Shown here: piece after piece, positions 10,407-21,266 of the stretch
Position numbering within the stretch: position 1 is the first letter of the stretch
Layout: each line of letters starts with the position of its first letter
Assembly (NCBI GenBank): GCA_013368315.1
Contig: JAACJM010000060.1
Span: forward strand, 1 to 64,000
Direction of reading: 5' to 3'
DNA length: 64,000 bases
DNA from: Tetrapyrgos nigripes
Taxonomy: Eukaryota > Basidiomycota > Agaricomycetes > Agaricales > Campanellaceae
Notes under the pieces: generated by a model
What the model saw: the letters and a program-made list of their open reading frames with translations, nothing else
Told to the model about the DNA's origin: nothing
Databases searched by the model: none
Made by a program: the position numbers and the translations under genes

Positions 10407-11497
10407 AAATCTGCAGACACCCTGCAGACACCCTGCAAACATCTCTATCATCACCACTAACTCATTCATTGTCAAAACCATTGTTTTTGTTAAGTTCTAC
10501 TATCTAGTATGAATAATAGGAATGGTGGCTGTTCGTGCATGTACATAAGCTTGGACATATGAATTACAAGTTTTTTTTTCTGACTAGTTTTTTTTGGAGA
10601 GTGACCTTTGTAAGGCTATACAGGAAAAGATGGAAGCAAAAAGAACAGCAAAACAAGTAGAGAAGGAGAAGAATAGGCCTCCCAGACCCAGACCAAAGCC
10701 ATTTACCAAAGAGAAAGACTTTAAACAGGTCAACCATGGCTGTTCATGAAGCTAGGCTTCTAAAGGAAGAAATCACTACCAATCAAGCAGAAACTCGCCA
10801 GCCACAGCATTCAGCTGGGTCTAAGCGCAGATGTCATGCAGAAAAGTGAAGTGAAGAGACAGAGGATGGAAAGTAGTATAAGAAAACACGCAGGCAGAGA
10901 AAATAGTCTCTTTACAGAAATTGGCTATTGCTAGTTAATCTTTGAATCAAATCCATTAATGTCCAATTCTAGGCAGAATTCTTGTATCTGACACTCCCAT
11001 TTTGCTTTCTTAGGGTGTCTGCATCGGTGTCTGTAGGGTGTCTGCAGACACCCTGCAGACACTCTTCCCAGAAATTACAAATGAGTACAAATTATCTTGA
11101 AGCTATTACAATGTATTATCTTGTAGAAACATGCTAAGACATGAGCCAAATACTAACAATTGTTTGATATTCAAAGATGAGTAGTGCAAATGCTGGCAGC
11201 AAGCATTTCAAGGCACTGTGAGACCTTTTGAGTGTCCTTGCTGTACAATTTCACACTGAGATACACTCGTGAGAATGTAGAACTCTTCTCCTGATATCCT
11301 GAATAGAGAAAATCTGTAGAATGTATCAGGAAAAAATATGTGGCTGTGCTTATACTCCTTTTTTGAAGATTTTTACACTTCATGTACAGCAGATACACAA
11401 CTTGGAAAGCATCTGGAAGCTTAAATATATATATGGCATGGTACATGCAGTCTTATACAGTAATTTACAACATTATCCGAAGGGTGTCTGCAGATTT
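10407..11497. mobile_element. Non-autonomous inverted-repeat element, about 1.09 kb
   Basis: The ends are perfect 16-bp inverted repeats: AAATCTGCAGACACCC at 10407-10422 and its complement at 11482-11497. The same CTGCAGACACCC motif recurs tandemly at the left end and again in the middle, where the 18-bp palindrome GGGTGTCTGCAGACACCC lies at 11036-11053. There is no transposase; short Lys/Glu/Pro-rich coding-like sequence around 10630-10850 may be a captured or decayed fragment. I could not identify a target duplication, so the class is uncertain. Confidence 0.5.
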
Positions 11498-11499
11498 AC

Positions 11500-12152
11500 C
11501 TATACCGGTCTTTGCATCTGTCCATTCGATCAACTATACATCAGATTGTGTGGAATCCATAAACGACAACCTTTCTCATTGGGGTGTTGCATGGGACCGT
11601 ACAGTCTCTGCCTACCTCGTCATTTTCCCTCACAGATTTGCAGAGCTCACCACGTATGGTCAATACATCTGACGCATGTTTGCGGCCATACGACAGACTC
11701 TACACCCATGCGTCATAAACTTTGATCGGGCTGTCAGAACCTGTGTCAGTGGTCAACGAGACCTACTTCTCACCGACTTCATGAGTTTCCTGAACCTGAA
11801 GATGGCTATCATTGACTCCACCGGAGCTTGCGTTGAGGAGCAAGTTACCACACCTTCATTCTCTACTTCCTCCACGGGTATCAAAAAGCTATATGTTCCA
11901 TGTAACAACTGGAACATGGAACGTTGTATGCTTCCAGCTGGTACTTGCCCTCAGCTTCACATTTGCAATGTGTGTGAAACCCTTGGTGGACAGTCTATGC
12001 GAGCAGGAGGAGCAACAAGGATGGCTGAGGACGGCTACCCTCCTGATGCAATTCAGGCAACTGGGCGTTGGAAATCTGACATTTTCCAGATCTACATCTG
12101 TAAACACCATCCTTCATCAGGCTCTTTATCACTCCAGATCTGCTCGTGAATG
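11500..12152 (+). pseudogene. Relic of a tyrosine-recombinase mobile element
   Basis: The first part (11540-11670) reads like the conserved region upstream of the recombinase in agaric YR elements (LSHWGVAWDR, FPHRFAELTTY) and ends at an in-frame TGA near 11671. The C-terminal recombinase core follows: GGQSMRAGGATRMAEDG with the catalytic Arg, IQATGRWKSD, and FQIYICKH with the presumed nucleophilic Tyr. In relatives the first motif is usually HSMRAGGAT, so the His is replaced by Gln. After the Tyr the frame breaks near 12107: the natural tail (LHQALYHSRSARE, then stop) is in the next frame. Most of the middle of the protein is missing. Such enzymes (Crypton/DIRS-like) integrate circular DNA by site-specific recombination; this copy is dead. 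Confidence 0.6.
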
Positions 12153-12486
12153 ACTAGTGTTACCCTGCCTGTCTTCTTTCTTTTGGTTTTTCATTTTACA
12201 CAATCTTCTGGTGTTATTATTCTTTTTTTGGGGTGGCTTGAGCTCGGATTTGCACTGTGTATACCAGGTCAGATCGTGTCCCCACTTTGACAGTGTGACG
12301 GACCCTGCTCAGGCGGTCGAGCAACATAGCTTCCCTTCATCATTAATTCTTCTGTTATAATCGATTTTTTTTTTGTTTTCTTATTCTTCTCTTCTCAAAT
12401 TACTCTTATGTCCCTCCCATCCCATCCCATTTTTTCCTTTACCTCCTTTAGTGCTTCACCATCATTATATTCATTTTTTCTTTGGG

Positions 12487-12620
12487 CGGCCCCAGCCTTC
12501 GGGGTCACTGCATTTGGCTAAACCTTAACTCGACTTGATTAAGCGAGACCGCGACAATTAGGTGTCATTCTGTGAGGTGCGGGTTCAAATCCCGCGTTAG
12601 CCATGTTATTGAAAATTTTG
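12487..12620 (+). repeat. Conserved 3' end of the YR element with a tRNA-like Pol III signature
   Basis: The segment holds TGGCTAAACC (A-box-like, 12515) and GGTTCAAATCC (B box, about 12583) inside a perfect T-arm-like stem GCGGG/CCCGC. The ends GGCTAA (12516) and TTAGCC (12597-12602) pair like an acceptor stem, and TTTT follows near 12615. The D- and anticodon-arm geometry is not that of a normal tRNA, so I do not call a tRNA gene. A related stretch (TTGGCTAGAAC, then GATTAAGCGA and CAACAATTAG) recurs at 17541-17815. Confidence 0.4.
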
Positions 12621-13318
12621 TGGCACAGCACTCGCACGTGAAAACTGCAGATCACATGAATTTTGAGCTTAATATGGTTATACTTTCCCAGTCTACAACA
12701 ATCCGTGTTAGAACAGCCAAAAATTTGGCAGGTGTGGAATCGAAAAATAACGATTACTATAAATAGTAATTGTAATACAGGTATGCCTGTAAATTTTATG
12801 GGGTAGATACCGATATGGACTGACTTAGACCATGGCTTACTGGTCTAATGGGAAGCCTCTACGGTACTGGTATGGCTGAGGTGTGGTGAATATGAGACCT
12901 TTGCAGTCCAAGCTTCTAATGTATACATTATGTTATTTGGCTTCCTTGTACTAAAAACTCTGAGCCAAATACCAAGTTGTACAAGTACATATTTTTCATT
13001 AACTTTTTTGTACAAAGGCCCTCCCATACACATCATTTACACCCCACTGTTCACTGGATCCGATAATAGTATTACAAACTACAAATTCAAAGCCAGTGTC
13101 TCTTCTCCCAACTCATAATATCTCACTGTATTGATGCAAGATAAACTGCTCTCCAACTCATCCCCCTACAAACAAGAGCACCCAATCTGCATCAAAACCT
13201 GCACTTCCACTCACTGTGAGATTGCCTGGCATGTCGTGTTGTAAGGATAGGACATTTGGAGGGCTGAATTCTGGTCCAATTTGAAAGTGATCCCCATTGG
13301 CTTTAGCAATGTCTTCAT
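12621..13318. other. Intergenic, nothing recognised
   Basis: No gene or RNA seen. The minus strand from 13318 towards 13100 directly follows the stop codon of the small gene below and probably holds its 3' untranslated region. Confidence 0.4.
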
Positions 13319-13947
13319 TCACTGGGGATAGGCCATGTAGTCCAGGTAGAAAAGCCGAATATCTGGGGAAGGCACAGGTGATGCCACTGTCAATGTTCCC
13401 ACTGTGATATTTGTAATCCTAACATCCAATGCATGTTCTCCAATCAAGACCCAAGTTCCACTCTGAAACTCACAGATTAACCTATTGTTGAGGATTGAGT
13501 TGGGTGGGTAGTGTGGGTCTCCTGTCCAGTTTATCATGGTTCCAGTGATTCTGTCTAGTTTACATTGGGTTGTGAAATGACTGGTGTTAGAGACAGAGCC
13601 ATAGACTAGCAGAGCATTCATTATTGCTGTTGAGTGGACATGTGGGTGATTGGGATTGGGAATTGGAATAAGAATAAGAATAAGAAGAATGTTAGTTAAG
13701 ATAGTGTAGTAGACGATAAAATTGACATACTGTTGAATCTGAAACTAAAACTCTTGTCCATATTCACATTGTGAATCACATGAAGTGTATCACCAAACAC
13801 AAAGATGCTTTGGCTCCCTCCTGAGGGACCAGGTATGACAACACCAGCATCTAACAGTGTTTGAGGAGTTGTCAAGCTCCATCCACTGCTGTAAGATACA
13901 CAAGGGTCTGTATTGTTGATGATTATCCACACAGTGGACATAGACAT
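13319..13947 (-). CDS. Small two-exon protein related to the agaric beta-sandwich surface protein family
   Basis: The proposed structure is complement(13319..13626, 13731..13947), giving 174 aa. Splice sites read ACA|GTATGT and CAACAG|CA, and the intron contains a TTATTC repeat. Near the N-terminus NNTDPCVSYSSGW matches the opening DDTDP-x-Y-x-x-x-W pattern of the abundant Agaricomycete extracellular domains that precede a membrane anchor. After the intron come VYGSVSNTS and a run of beta-strand-like sequence ending LFYLDYMAYPQ. Unlike most relatives it has no transmembrane helix after the domain, and no signal peptide is obvious, so it could be a truncated relative. ATG 13947 is chosen because it directly precedes the conserved block. 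Function unknown; joined frame and family pattern support it as a gene. Confidence 0.5.
13660..13690. repeat. AATAAG microsatellite inside an intron
   Basis: About five degenerate units of GAATAA/AGAATA lie within the intron of the 13319-13947 gene. Confidence 0.6.
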
Positions 13948-13992
13948 GTCAGATGAGGTAAAGGAGTGAGAAGGGTAGGAGTAGAAAAACAA

Positions 13993-15470
13993 AAAGAGAA
14001 AACAAAAACAAAAATGAACAGGTGAAAGGAATGAAAAGCAATTACAGCTATTTCAAGTACATAAGGCATGACCAGTTTTTTTTTCCCACATGTCTGGAAA
14101 CCATCCAGCCCAACCTTCCAAGTACTCTATCAAGAAGATACAAAATCAGTTGAAACCATCAACATCAAAGAACAAGCAGGTCTGGTGTACAAACATACCT
14201 GTGAAGTGTCCCATTGATCCTTGTGAATGCACATTCTGGTCTTACAACACGCCATACCACTTTATACAGTTCCATCCAATGGCCTAGACAACTCCTCCTT
14301 TTTCTACAGAACTTCTTTACAGTATCAGATTGTCTTTCAAGGAGCAGAAAGGTATAAAGGTACCACCAGATAAAATTGGCCTCTGTTGGTTTTCCAAAAG
14401 CCACCAGAAACACCTAAATGAAATAAAAAAGGTCCCCTGACACCTCAGGGTATTCCAGCTCAAACATTGCAAGCCTTGCAGCAATGATAGATGGATAACC
14501 ATAACTGCAGTGTGCTAGATAGTGATACGGATGTCTTCTTTTGATAACATGGGAGAAATCTCGATTTTTTGATGTATATACAAAGATTATGACCTGCACA
14601 TACCTTAGACATAGATCGTTTGTGAGCTTTTGGTGGGCTTTCATGAAGGAACAGAAGAAAGCAGTGACTGATGAGTAAGCACACAGCATTGACACACCAT
14701 ACCTTGGCAATCACAGTTCCAAAACAAAGCTTGGGAGTTTTAGGAATTTATGAACAGGAAAAGCAGGGATCAATTTGCATCAGGAAACCCACCTCAGGGT
14801 AATGAAGTGGTAAGAGTCTGTTATTGTTGTAATTCCAGCGAATTCCCCAGGTTTTCAGCATTATCCTAATTACCGCAATTAATGGGTCCCCCCAATGACT
14901 TTTACTAAACATCAGAAAATTTCTATCAATTAACACCTTTTAGTAGACATGGGATTGCCAGTCTTTCACGAGAATTACAGCTAGTTAGTACTCATTGGAG
15001 TCTTTCAGGTGGGTTCAAATGTGCAACATTAACAGTATATTAGTGTAAGTAGGTGACTAGTTAATAGGATATACGCAGATGATCAATGAATGGTAGGTAT
15101 TAGATGACGATAATATAGATAGAAAGGGAAATGGTTGACAAGCTTGAACAATAATGCTCAAGCGGATGGAGATGTGTCTGTAACAGCAGGTGTGTCAGTA
15201 GACGACGTAGCAGTAGAAGGCACAGGCCCATGAGTAGAAGGTGCAGGAGTACTGGTACTAGTAGAGGGGCCATCAGCACCTGCAGTAGTCTCATCACTGC
15301 CCAAAGCTGACCAATCAACAGAATCAAAGATCTGGTGATTCATAAGCCCATGCTTTGCCAGCAGCTGGGATCCACTGTCAACAGCGATAGTCAGAATAAT
15401 TATCACAAAGAATAGTACCAAAGACTTACAAAGCAGTGAGATAAAGGCCATGCATAAGCTTATGGTATTA
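13993..15470. other. Region with only short unsupported ORFs
   Basis: Short open frames on the minus strand (for example 14414-14710 and 15158-15450) show no family signature or convincing splice pattern. A Ser/Thr/Pro-rich minus-strand stretch at 15158-15320 may belong to the fragment at 15476-15720. Nothing else is supported. Confidence 0.35.
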
Positions 15471-15475
15471 GGCCT

Positions 15476-15720
15476 TGTTGACCTGTTCGAGTGCAGACTG
15501 CCACACACCAGTGAGTTCCTTAGAAGGGAAGTTCTCCTTGCACTGACAAGCAAAGTCTGAAAGAATAGAATGTATCTTATGAATGCTAGTCAGTGAAATG
15601 TACATATAATTAGGGTTTACACTCACCACAGCTACAGCAAGAGCAACCATTCCCTTGGGAAGCTCTAGCTCATCTGGCTTGGATGGGATGGATGACTTAA
15701 AGACCTGCTTGTTTTTGGAT
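15476..15720 (-). pseudogene. Fragment resembling the C-terminal part of a DUF6532-type fungal protein
   Basis: On the minus strand VFKSSIPSKPDELELPKG, MVALAVAV, then an intron (GTGAGTGT ... CTTTCAG) and FACQCKENFPSKELTGVW precede a stop. The ELPxxMVALxxxA pattern recalls the end of DUF6532 proteins, an uncharacterised family often found near transposons in mushrooms. I cannot see a complete N-terminus, so this is a fragment; the assignment is tentative. Confidence 0.3.
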
Positions 15721-15906
15721 GGGCACCGAAGAACATAGCACCAATGTCCATTGGAATGCTGATATCTCCTTATTCCTCTTCATCTCTACTCTGATCATAA
15801 TGGCAGATTCTTTCTGAATCTCCCAGTCAATAAAGCGCTGTATGACCAAGCCACCAAAATGTTGAGTATGAAGCCCGACATGTACGAAACGATACTGGCG
15901 AAGCAA

Positions 15907-17031
15907 AAGTTTCTGGCTGGCGATGTACGTGTTCCTTTCTCCAAAGTTCTTTGACTCATGACGCTATATATGCATCCTTTGGGATCTATAATCCTAATTC
16001 GTTTTTTTGGTCCTTGTAGGAAATGACCCTAGCTGACCTCTTCCATCTCCCATATGGAGAACTCCTCGCTGTCAGAGGAAATTATATAATGACAACGAAG
16101 GGCCCTAATGTTAAGAGGTGGGTGTTTATCAGCCATCGCATCAGCAATCAATTACTAAGTCCTTTTCACTCCCATACCTTGGTCCTTTCTTTCTCCTTCC
16201 TAAATCACATGTACGTCGTGCATTGTGGCATCAATGTAGATGGTGGACCGCCATATCTTCTCTGCCTTCTTGGCAAGCTGTGAAGGATAAGGTTCCTGCT
16301 GGTATTGTGAATTTCCAGTAGAGTTGGATGGTACTGTTTTATGAGAGAATGCACATATGATGAATGTTGTACACTCTCAAAGGTCTTCTTGATAAGGAGT
16401 GCAATTGCAGATGTCACGCCGTCTTTCCAAATTGATATATTAATCCTCAATGTCTGGGCACGGAACTCTCCGACATATCAGAGCTTCGACTTCTATATAA
16501 TAGTACCCATCCATTATGTGTAGGAATTACAACTGGGGTAAAGGGCCATCACTTCGCGTGGCAAGTTACGAGGCCCTTTCACATAGTCTATATCATATAT
16601 CAAAAAGTGAAAGTCTAACGTGTTGCCGTATATCACAGATAGGGGCATGGGTATGCAAATCCACATTTACTGCTTGTAGAGCAATTGGTGCCCCCAGCCA
16701 CTGCTAAATATACTTTGACTTATAGATACATATACACATGTAACTAAATTCTAGAAGAATGGTCATTGGGTTGTTGATGTGCTTGACGCGTTCCAGTGGG
16801 CTGTTGGTGGGCTGTCATGTTTTGTGTGATTTCTGGTGACATTGGTGAGCAAGGGTGATAGGGCACACACTAGCATGACATCGTGGTTGTCAACGTCATT
16901 AGTCCTTAGACCCGGTCCAGACCGAGTCTAGGCATTTCGGTTACTTGTCATGCTGACGTGTAATGAGCCAAGACCGATCGTTCAGTTGTCGGCATTGTAG
17001 AGACCAGCAATAGAATACATGGGAAAGTTTG
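15907..17031. other. Intergenic, nothing recognised
   Basis: Several short ORFs but no family signature, RNA or element boundary. Confidence 0.4.
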
Positions 17032-17078
17032 GGAGGTCGTTACGACATAAATTAACTCAGCCTAAAGGCCTCATAACA
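17032..17078 (+). repeat. 47-bp direct repeat, copy 1
   Basis: A stretch from GGGAGGTCG through TAACTCAGCCTAAAGGCCTC recurs in the same orientation at about 20161-20207 with about two mismatches. Confidence 0.75.
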
Positions 17079-17449
17079 ACGTGTTTAGATTTATGATTTA
17101 CACAAGTCTAATAGTTTGCCGGAGAGAAACCTCAAGTCCTACCTGCACTACCTGTACACCAATGATCTGACATAGTCAGCGAGGTCGGGTCTCCTGGTCA
17201 AGTTTCAGTGATCTGGCAATCCCAGTGAGAACTTGATCCTCTCCACAACTCTCCCTGACTCAACCCCCCATTTATCCTTTCTGCTCCTTTTTCATACAGG
17301 TATATATAGTACTTATTAGCGTACATTTCTTTACTCGTTCCAATTTCCATTGGAACTCGTTTTTCTGACCCTCCCGCATCCATCCCTGTATTACCCCTAG
17401 CAGTGGCAACTTTTCCTCTGAGGCTGATTTTTTTTCCCATGTGGTTTTT

Positions 17450-17587
17450 AATGTATCCCTGCTCAGGCGGTTTCATAGTAGTTATCCACAGTATCTCTGT
17501 AAGCACTTTGACATCATTTCTCCAAATTCATATTTGTTTTCGGGCAGCCCCATTTTGGGGTTGCCGCGTTTGGCTAGAACTTTTATT
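17450..17587 (+). repeat. 3'-end remnant of a YR element, left part
   Basis: CTGCTCAGGCGGT (about 17460) and the CAGCCCCATTTTGGGGTTGC ... TTTGGCTAGAAC block correspond to 12306-12318 and 12487-12525. The remnant is split at 17587 by the MITE and continues at 17765-17815. Confidence 0.5.
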
Positions 17588-17759
17588 CATCACAAAAAAT
17601 GACGCTCAGTTATAATCCCATTCTCGACATTATAATGGATCATGATCAGTTATAATTGGATTATAACTACTAAAAACCAGTTAGAAGGTTTTTATAACCT
17701 AGATAGAACCTGGTTGAGATGTTTCTACCAATTATAACAGAGCGTCATTTTTTGTGATG
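17588..17759. mobile_element. 172-bp MITE
   Basis: Perfect 20-bp terminal inverted repeats start CATCACAAAAAATGACGCTC. TTATT is present on both sides (17583-17587 and 17760-17764), consistent with a 5-bp target duplication. The interior is rich in TTATAA motifs. The ends and the internal motif match the ends of the 4-kb element at 40035-44002. Confidence 0.85.
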
Positions 17760-17819
17760 TTATTCTTTTATCTCTCTGCTCAAGATTAAGCGAAGGCGTC
17801 AACAATTAGTCAAAGAAAA

Positions 17820-18595
17820 CTTATATTCAGCTGTAATAAAGACTGAGTTACTGAATGGCAAATGCCAGTGGTCCAAGATGGCATAGCCACACAGGGACAG
17901 CCACTGTTGTAAGAACGAACCCTAAAAAGGCCTCATTAACTCATTGTTGAATGTTAAAATTTGTGCGCTGTTCAACTAAAAAAGAACATATAGTTTATGA
18001 CGGATGAACGGGAGAATGGAATCACAGCTTTGAGCTTCGCTGGCAGGAATCCAGATTTACATACACACCGAAAAGACAAAAATATCTGCTCGACAGATAG
18101 ATGACATTATTGTACTGATATAAGATGTATCTGTACAAAAATGTGTTTCTGTACGCCGTGGCTTGTGTCTCCCTTGTACAGACCAGATTCACCAATGATT
18201 GTTGTCGGTCTCCATTGTTTTGACGTAGTCCAAAGCACTAAGAATTCTTTGCAGTGAGAAAAAGTCCACAGCTCACTCAATAATTGCGCATATGTGTACT
18301 CACAAGATGCAGCTCTAAAACTCGTGGATCCCATGACATTGTGGGCAGTCTTCTGAGCATTTAGTGTCTTGCCTCCTGAGTGCTACTCCAAGTTTCTCAT
18401 TGAGAACAGCTAATTTTGGCCATTTTTTCAGAGAATTCTTTGACAAAGTCACTAAGTGCTGGAGATATCATTGCAGGCTCAACGAGGATCATGGCATTAA
18501 TAGGCAATGATCTTGATGGTTGATAGAATGTCGTGGATAGGATACTATGATTAGTGAGTTGTTTGAGATTGGGAATGCTTCAAGTTGCCTGATAG
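17820..18595. other. Intergenic, nothing recognised
   Basis: No supported gene; the minus-strand ORF at 18107-18334 has no recognisable feature. Confidence 0.4.
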
Positions 18596-18935
18596 TGTTG
18601 AAATATATACCTTCCATGTATAGTAACTATGATTCTATATGGAGTTATTATGAAACTTCTACGTAGCTATAAGTATGCTAGTCCTTCAGGACATTCTCCA
18701 GACATTACTCTTATCTTCTACTATGTAGTGATATCTCTGTAGATAGCAATATGGCCAATGGCAATATCCTCTTAGTCTCTAGGTATGTCCATGGACAATG
18801 TAGATATTAGTAATTACATGCTCTTTATCTAGTATAAAAGCTGTCTGTAAAGTCGTAGTTACTACAGAACAATATCCAGTTCTATCTGCTCTACAAGCAA
18901 CTCGTATCTAAGCTTTACTAGCTTTCTACTCAGCA
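18596..18935 (+). repeat. Possible Copia-type LTR
   Basis: The segment begins TGTTGA and ends TCAGCA (imperfect inverted ends), contains TATAAAAG near 18834 and is followed by TTTGGTGAGCTC, which resembles a primer-binding site. No internal coding region or second LTR is present, so this would be a remnant. Confidence 0.3.
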
Positions 18936-20160
18936 CTCTATTTGGTGAGCTCTACTGACTGGTCACCCTACGCTAAATATTTGCTGCTTCAGTAGATAGA
19001 ACTCACCAGGAGGCGGCACCAGCGGAATGCCCAACCAGGACAAGATAGCTGTCAACATCTATGTGGGCACTAGACATGAGGCTGTAAATAGCTCCAGCAA
19101 TAGTCATAGCAAGCTAAAAGAATCTTGTTAGCTGTTGCTTTCTAATACAGACTCAGCGTACTCACAGACAAAACGCTTTGACTTTCGTAAATATTCGGCG
19201 GTCAATTGACTACAGCACTACTGTCATGATCCTGGGAGTCGATGCACCAGGCTTCCTTAATTACAAGACAAGTGTCTTTTTGACTGTGAGCAATATTGAA
19301 AAGCTCAGATAAGGTCGGCTCCCAATGTTCCTTGTCTGACAGATACGCTGAGCAGAGAAAATTAAACGAAGATAAGAAATTCCAGACGTACGGTAGCCCA
19401 GAGCATGCGCAAAGATCAAGGTGATCGATAATTGAGAGCCTCGATTTGGACTGTGATGATCAGGGTCTCGGTAACGCTTTGCGAGGGTGCAAAGACTGGC
19501 ATCCGTTTGAGACTGTAAGAATAACTCGGAGATTTTGAGCTTCATTGAATGCAACAGGCGAATGTGAAGCTTTCCAGATGGTGTTGGTGTCTGTCGACGT
19601 CCGTGTACTAGCCTGAGGCCCGGGTACGCTGGCACTTACTAAACCTTGAAGCACGCAGCACTTGGTCGGCTTGATGCGATTTTGTCAAAAAGAAGGTTCA
19701 TATATTTTCGGAAATGAGCAAGAATACAGAAGGAGAAGAACGGCGAAGTCATGCGGGAGAAGTCAGTGATGGAAGATGGAAGGACGAGGCCGAGGCTGAC
19801 GACTGTGTGAATAGTAAATTCTCACGAAGTCATCGTTCCGCCGACGTCGCAGTTTGTCGAGAAATCCCCCCAGGAAAGGAGGACTTGACAATAGTGAGGA
19901 ATAGAGAGGCAAGAATTACGAGGTTTGTACTCGAGATGAATGCAAGCTTGAGGAGCGGAGGAATAGAGCGGTGGACATTGTCGATACTGGCAGTGAAAAC
20001 GAGAGAGTCGACACGCTGCCAGCTGGCATGACGTTTGCATGACGTTGTCGACAGAAAGGCCTCCCTGAACGACGTGATGGGCCTTTGATGGGTGATTCCA
20101 GATGAGTGCCTGATGAGCCCCAACGAACAGGGGTGGGAGTTTGAACCCGTGGAAAAGATC
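18936..20160. other. Region without a recognisable gene
   Basis: Contains ORFs on both strands (for example 19261-19635 minus and 19714-20031 plus) that mostly overlap one another and show no family motif. Confidence 0.35.
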
Positions 20161-20207
20161 TGGGAGGTCGCTACGACATAAATTAACTCAGCCTAAAGGC
20201 CTCGTAA
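20161..20207 (+). repeat. 47-bp direct repeat, copy 2
   Basis: Second copy of the repeat at 17032-17078. Directly after it GCCTAAAGGCCTCGTAA is duplicated once more (20208-20224). Confidence 0.75.
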
Positions 20208-20394
20208 AGCCTAAAGGCCTCGTAATAAGGTAGAACAAAGATGCTGTTCAAGGGTGTAAGTATCAATCAAATGCTATGGTAAAAGATGGATAGATTGTTA
20301 TGATGATAGATGATAATATAGAATTCCAACATTATGTACCCTATGTTTTAGAGTAGTCAATGGATACTGTTGGATTTTATTCTCCTGGGTGCTT

Positions 20395-20520
20395 TGTGCC
20401 CCTGCCAAGCAAAACTGAAAATATTCACTGATAGATTCCCGATGTTCAGGATGTCCTTGTGTGGTCATACTGGCTGCTTTGCACCACTGAGAAAAACTGA
20501 AAATATTCATTGGTAGACTC
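20395..20520 (-). repeat. Dispersed short repeat (related to 22657-22720)
   Basis: On the minus strand ACATCGGGAATCTATCAGTG, then GAATATTTTCAGTTTT and a GGCAG..GC(A)CAAAGC block, matches 22657-22720 on the plus strand. A second partial unit (TGAATATTTTCAGTTTTTCT) lies just to the right at about 20490-20512. Confidence 0.55.
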
Positions 20521-21266
20521 ATGATGAAGAATGGAGCGAAAAAACTACCAACGATCCTAACACATCGCAATTCTTCTTGTTGAGAGACTGGGGTGAATGA
20601 GTCGAACTCCACAAGCTTTTCTGCCGCTTACATTAAATTTTAATTTGCTCTTTTCTTATATCTCTCAGTTCCAAGTCAAGTAAAAAGGTTGAATGAGCCA
20701 CGCCATTAAATGCTGAATTTTTGGGTTTCGTGAATCGATGTGAAGTGTGCGGATCCCGTACTGAGACGAGGTTGCTCATCATATTACTGTTGAAGTGAAA
20801 AGTTGAATGTCGTGTCAAAGAGGAATGTTCTTGAGACCAAAAATACCATAGATCCTATGAGTAAGTTGTGGCGTACCTGGATACATGTTCACAATGAATA
20901 ACTTTTTCAATCCTTCTAACACCGAGAAACGCAAAGAAAGTTCATCAGAAAACCTACCCTCCTCTCTGGTGATTGATGGTTGCCAACATGCTACGGCCCT
21001 CGCCGCAAGTGTGGCACTCATTACGAGGCCCTTTTAAGGGAGGTTCTTATAACCTGACTAGAGCTGTGCTAGAATCAGATTTCGCGGTGTTAGTAACGTG
21101 AGATTGACGGGGACTTCCCTGTGAGGTTAGATACATATGTTATTTATTGTGAGATACGCGAAAGAAAATGGGATATATAACATGTTATATAACAGGAAAT
21201 CATGTTAGTAACATGGTGAAATACCTATATATCACTCCTCTACAACTGAGATGTGGCAGCGACTAC

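Noticed and set aside
12516..12602. A tRNA gene
   Set aside because: The T-arm and end pairing are good, but the D- and anticodon-arm geometry and the A box do not fit a functional tRNA; kept as a tRNA-like repeat.
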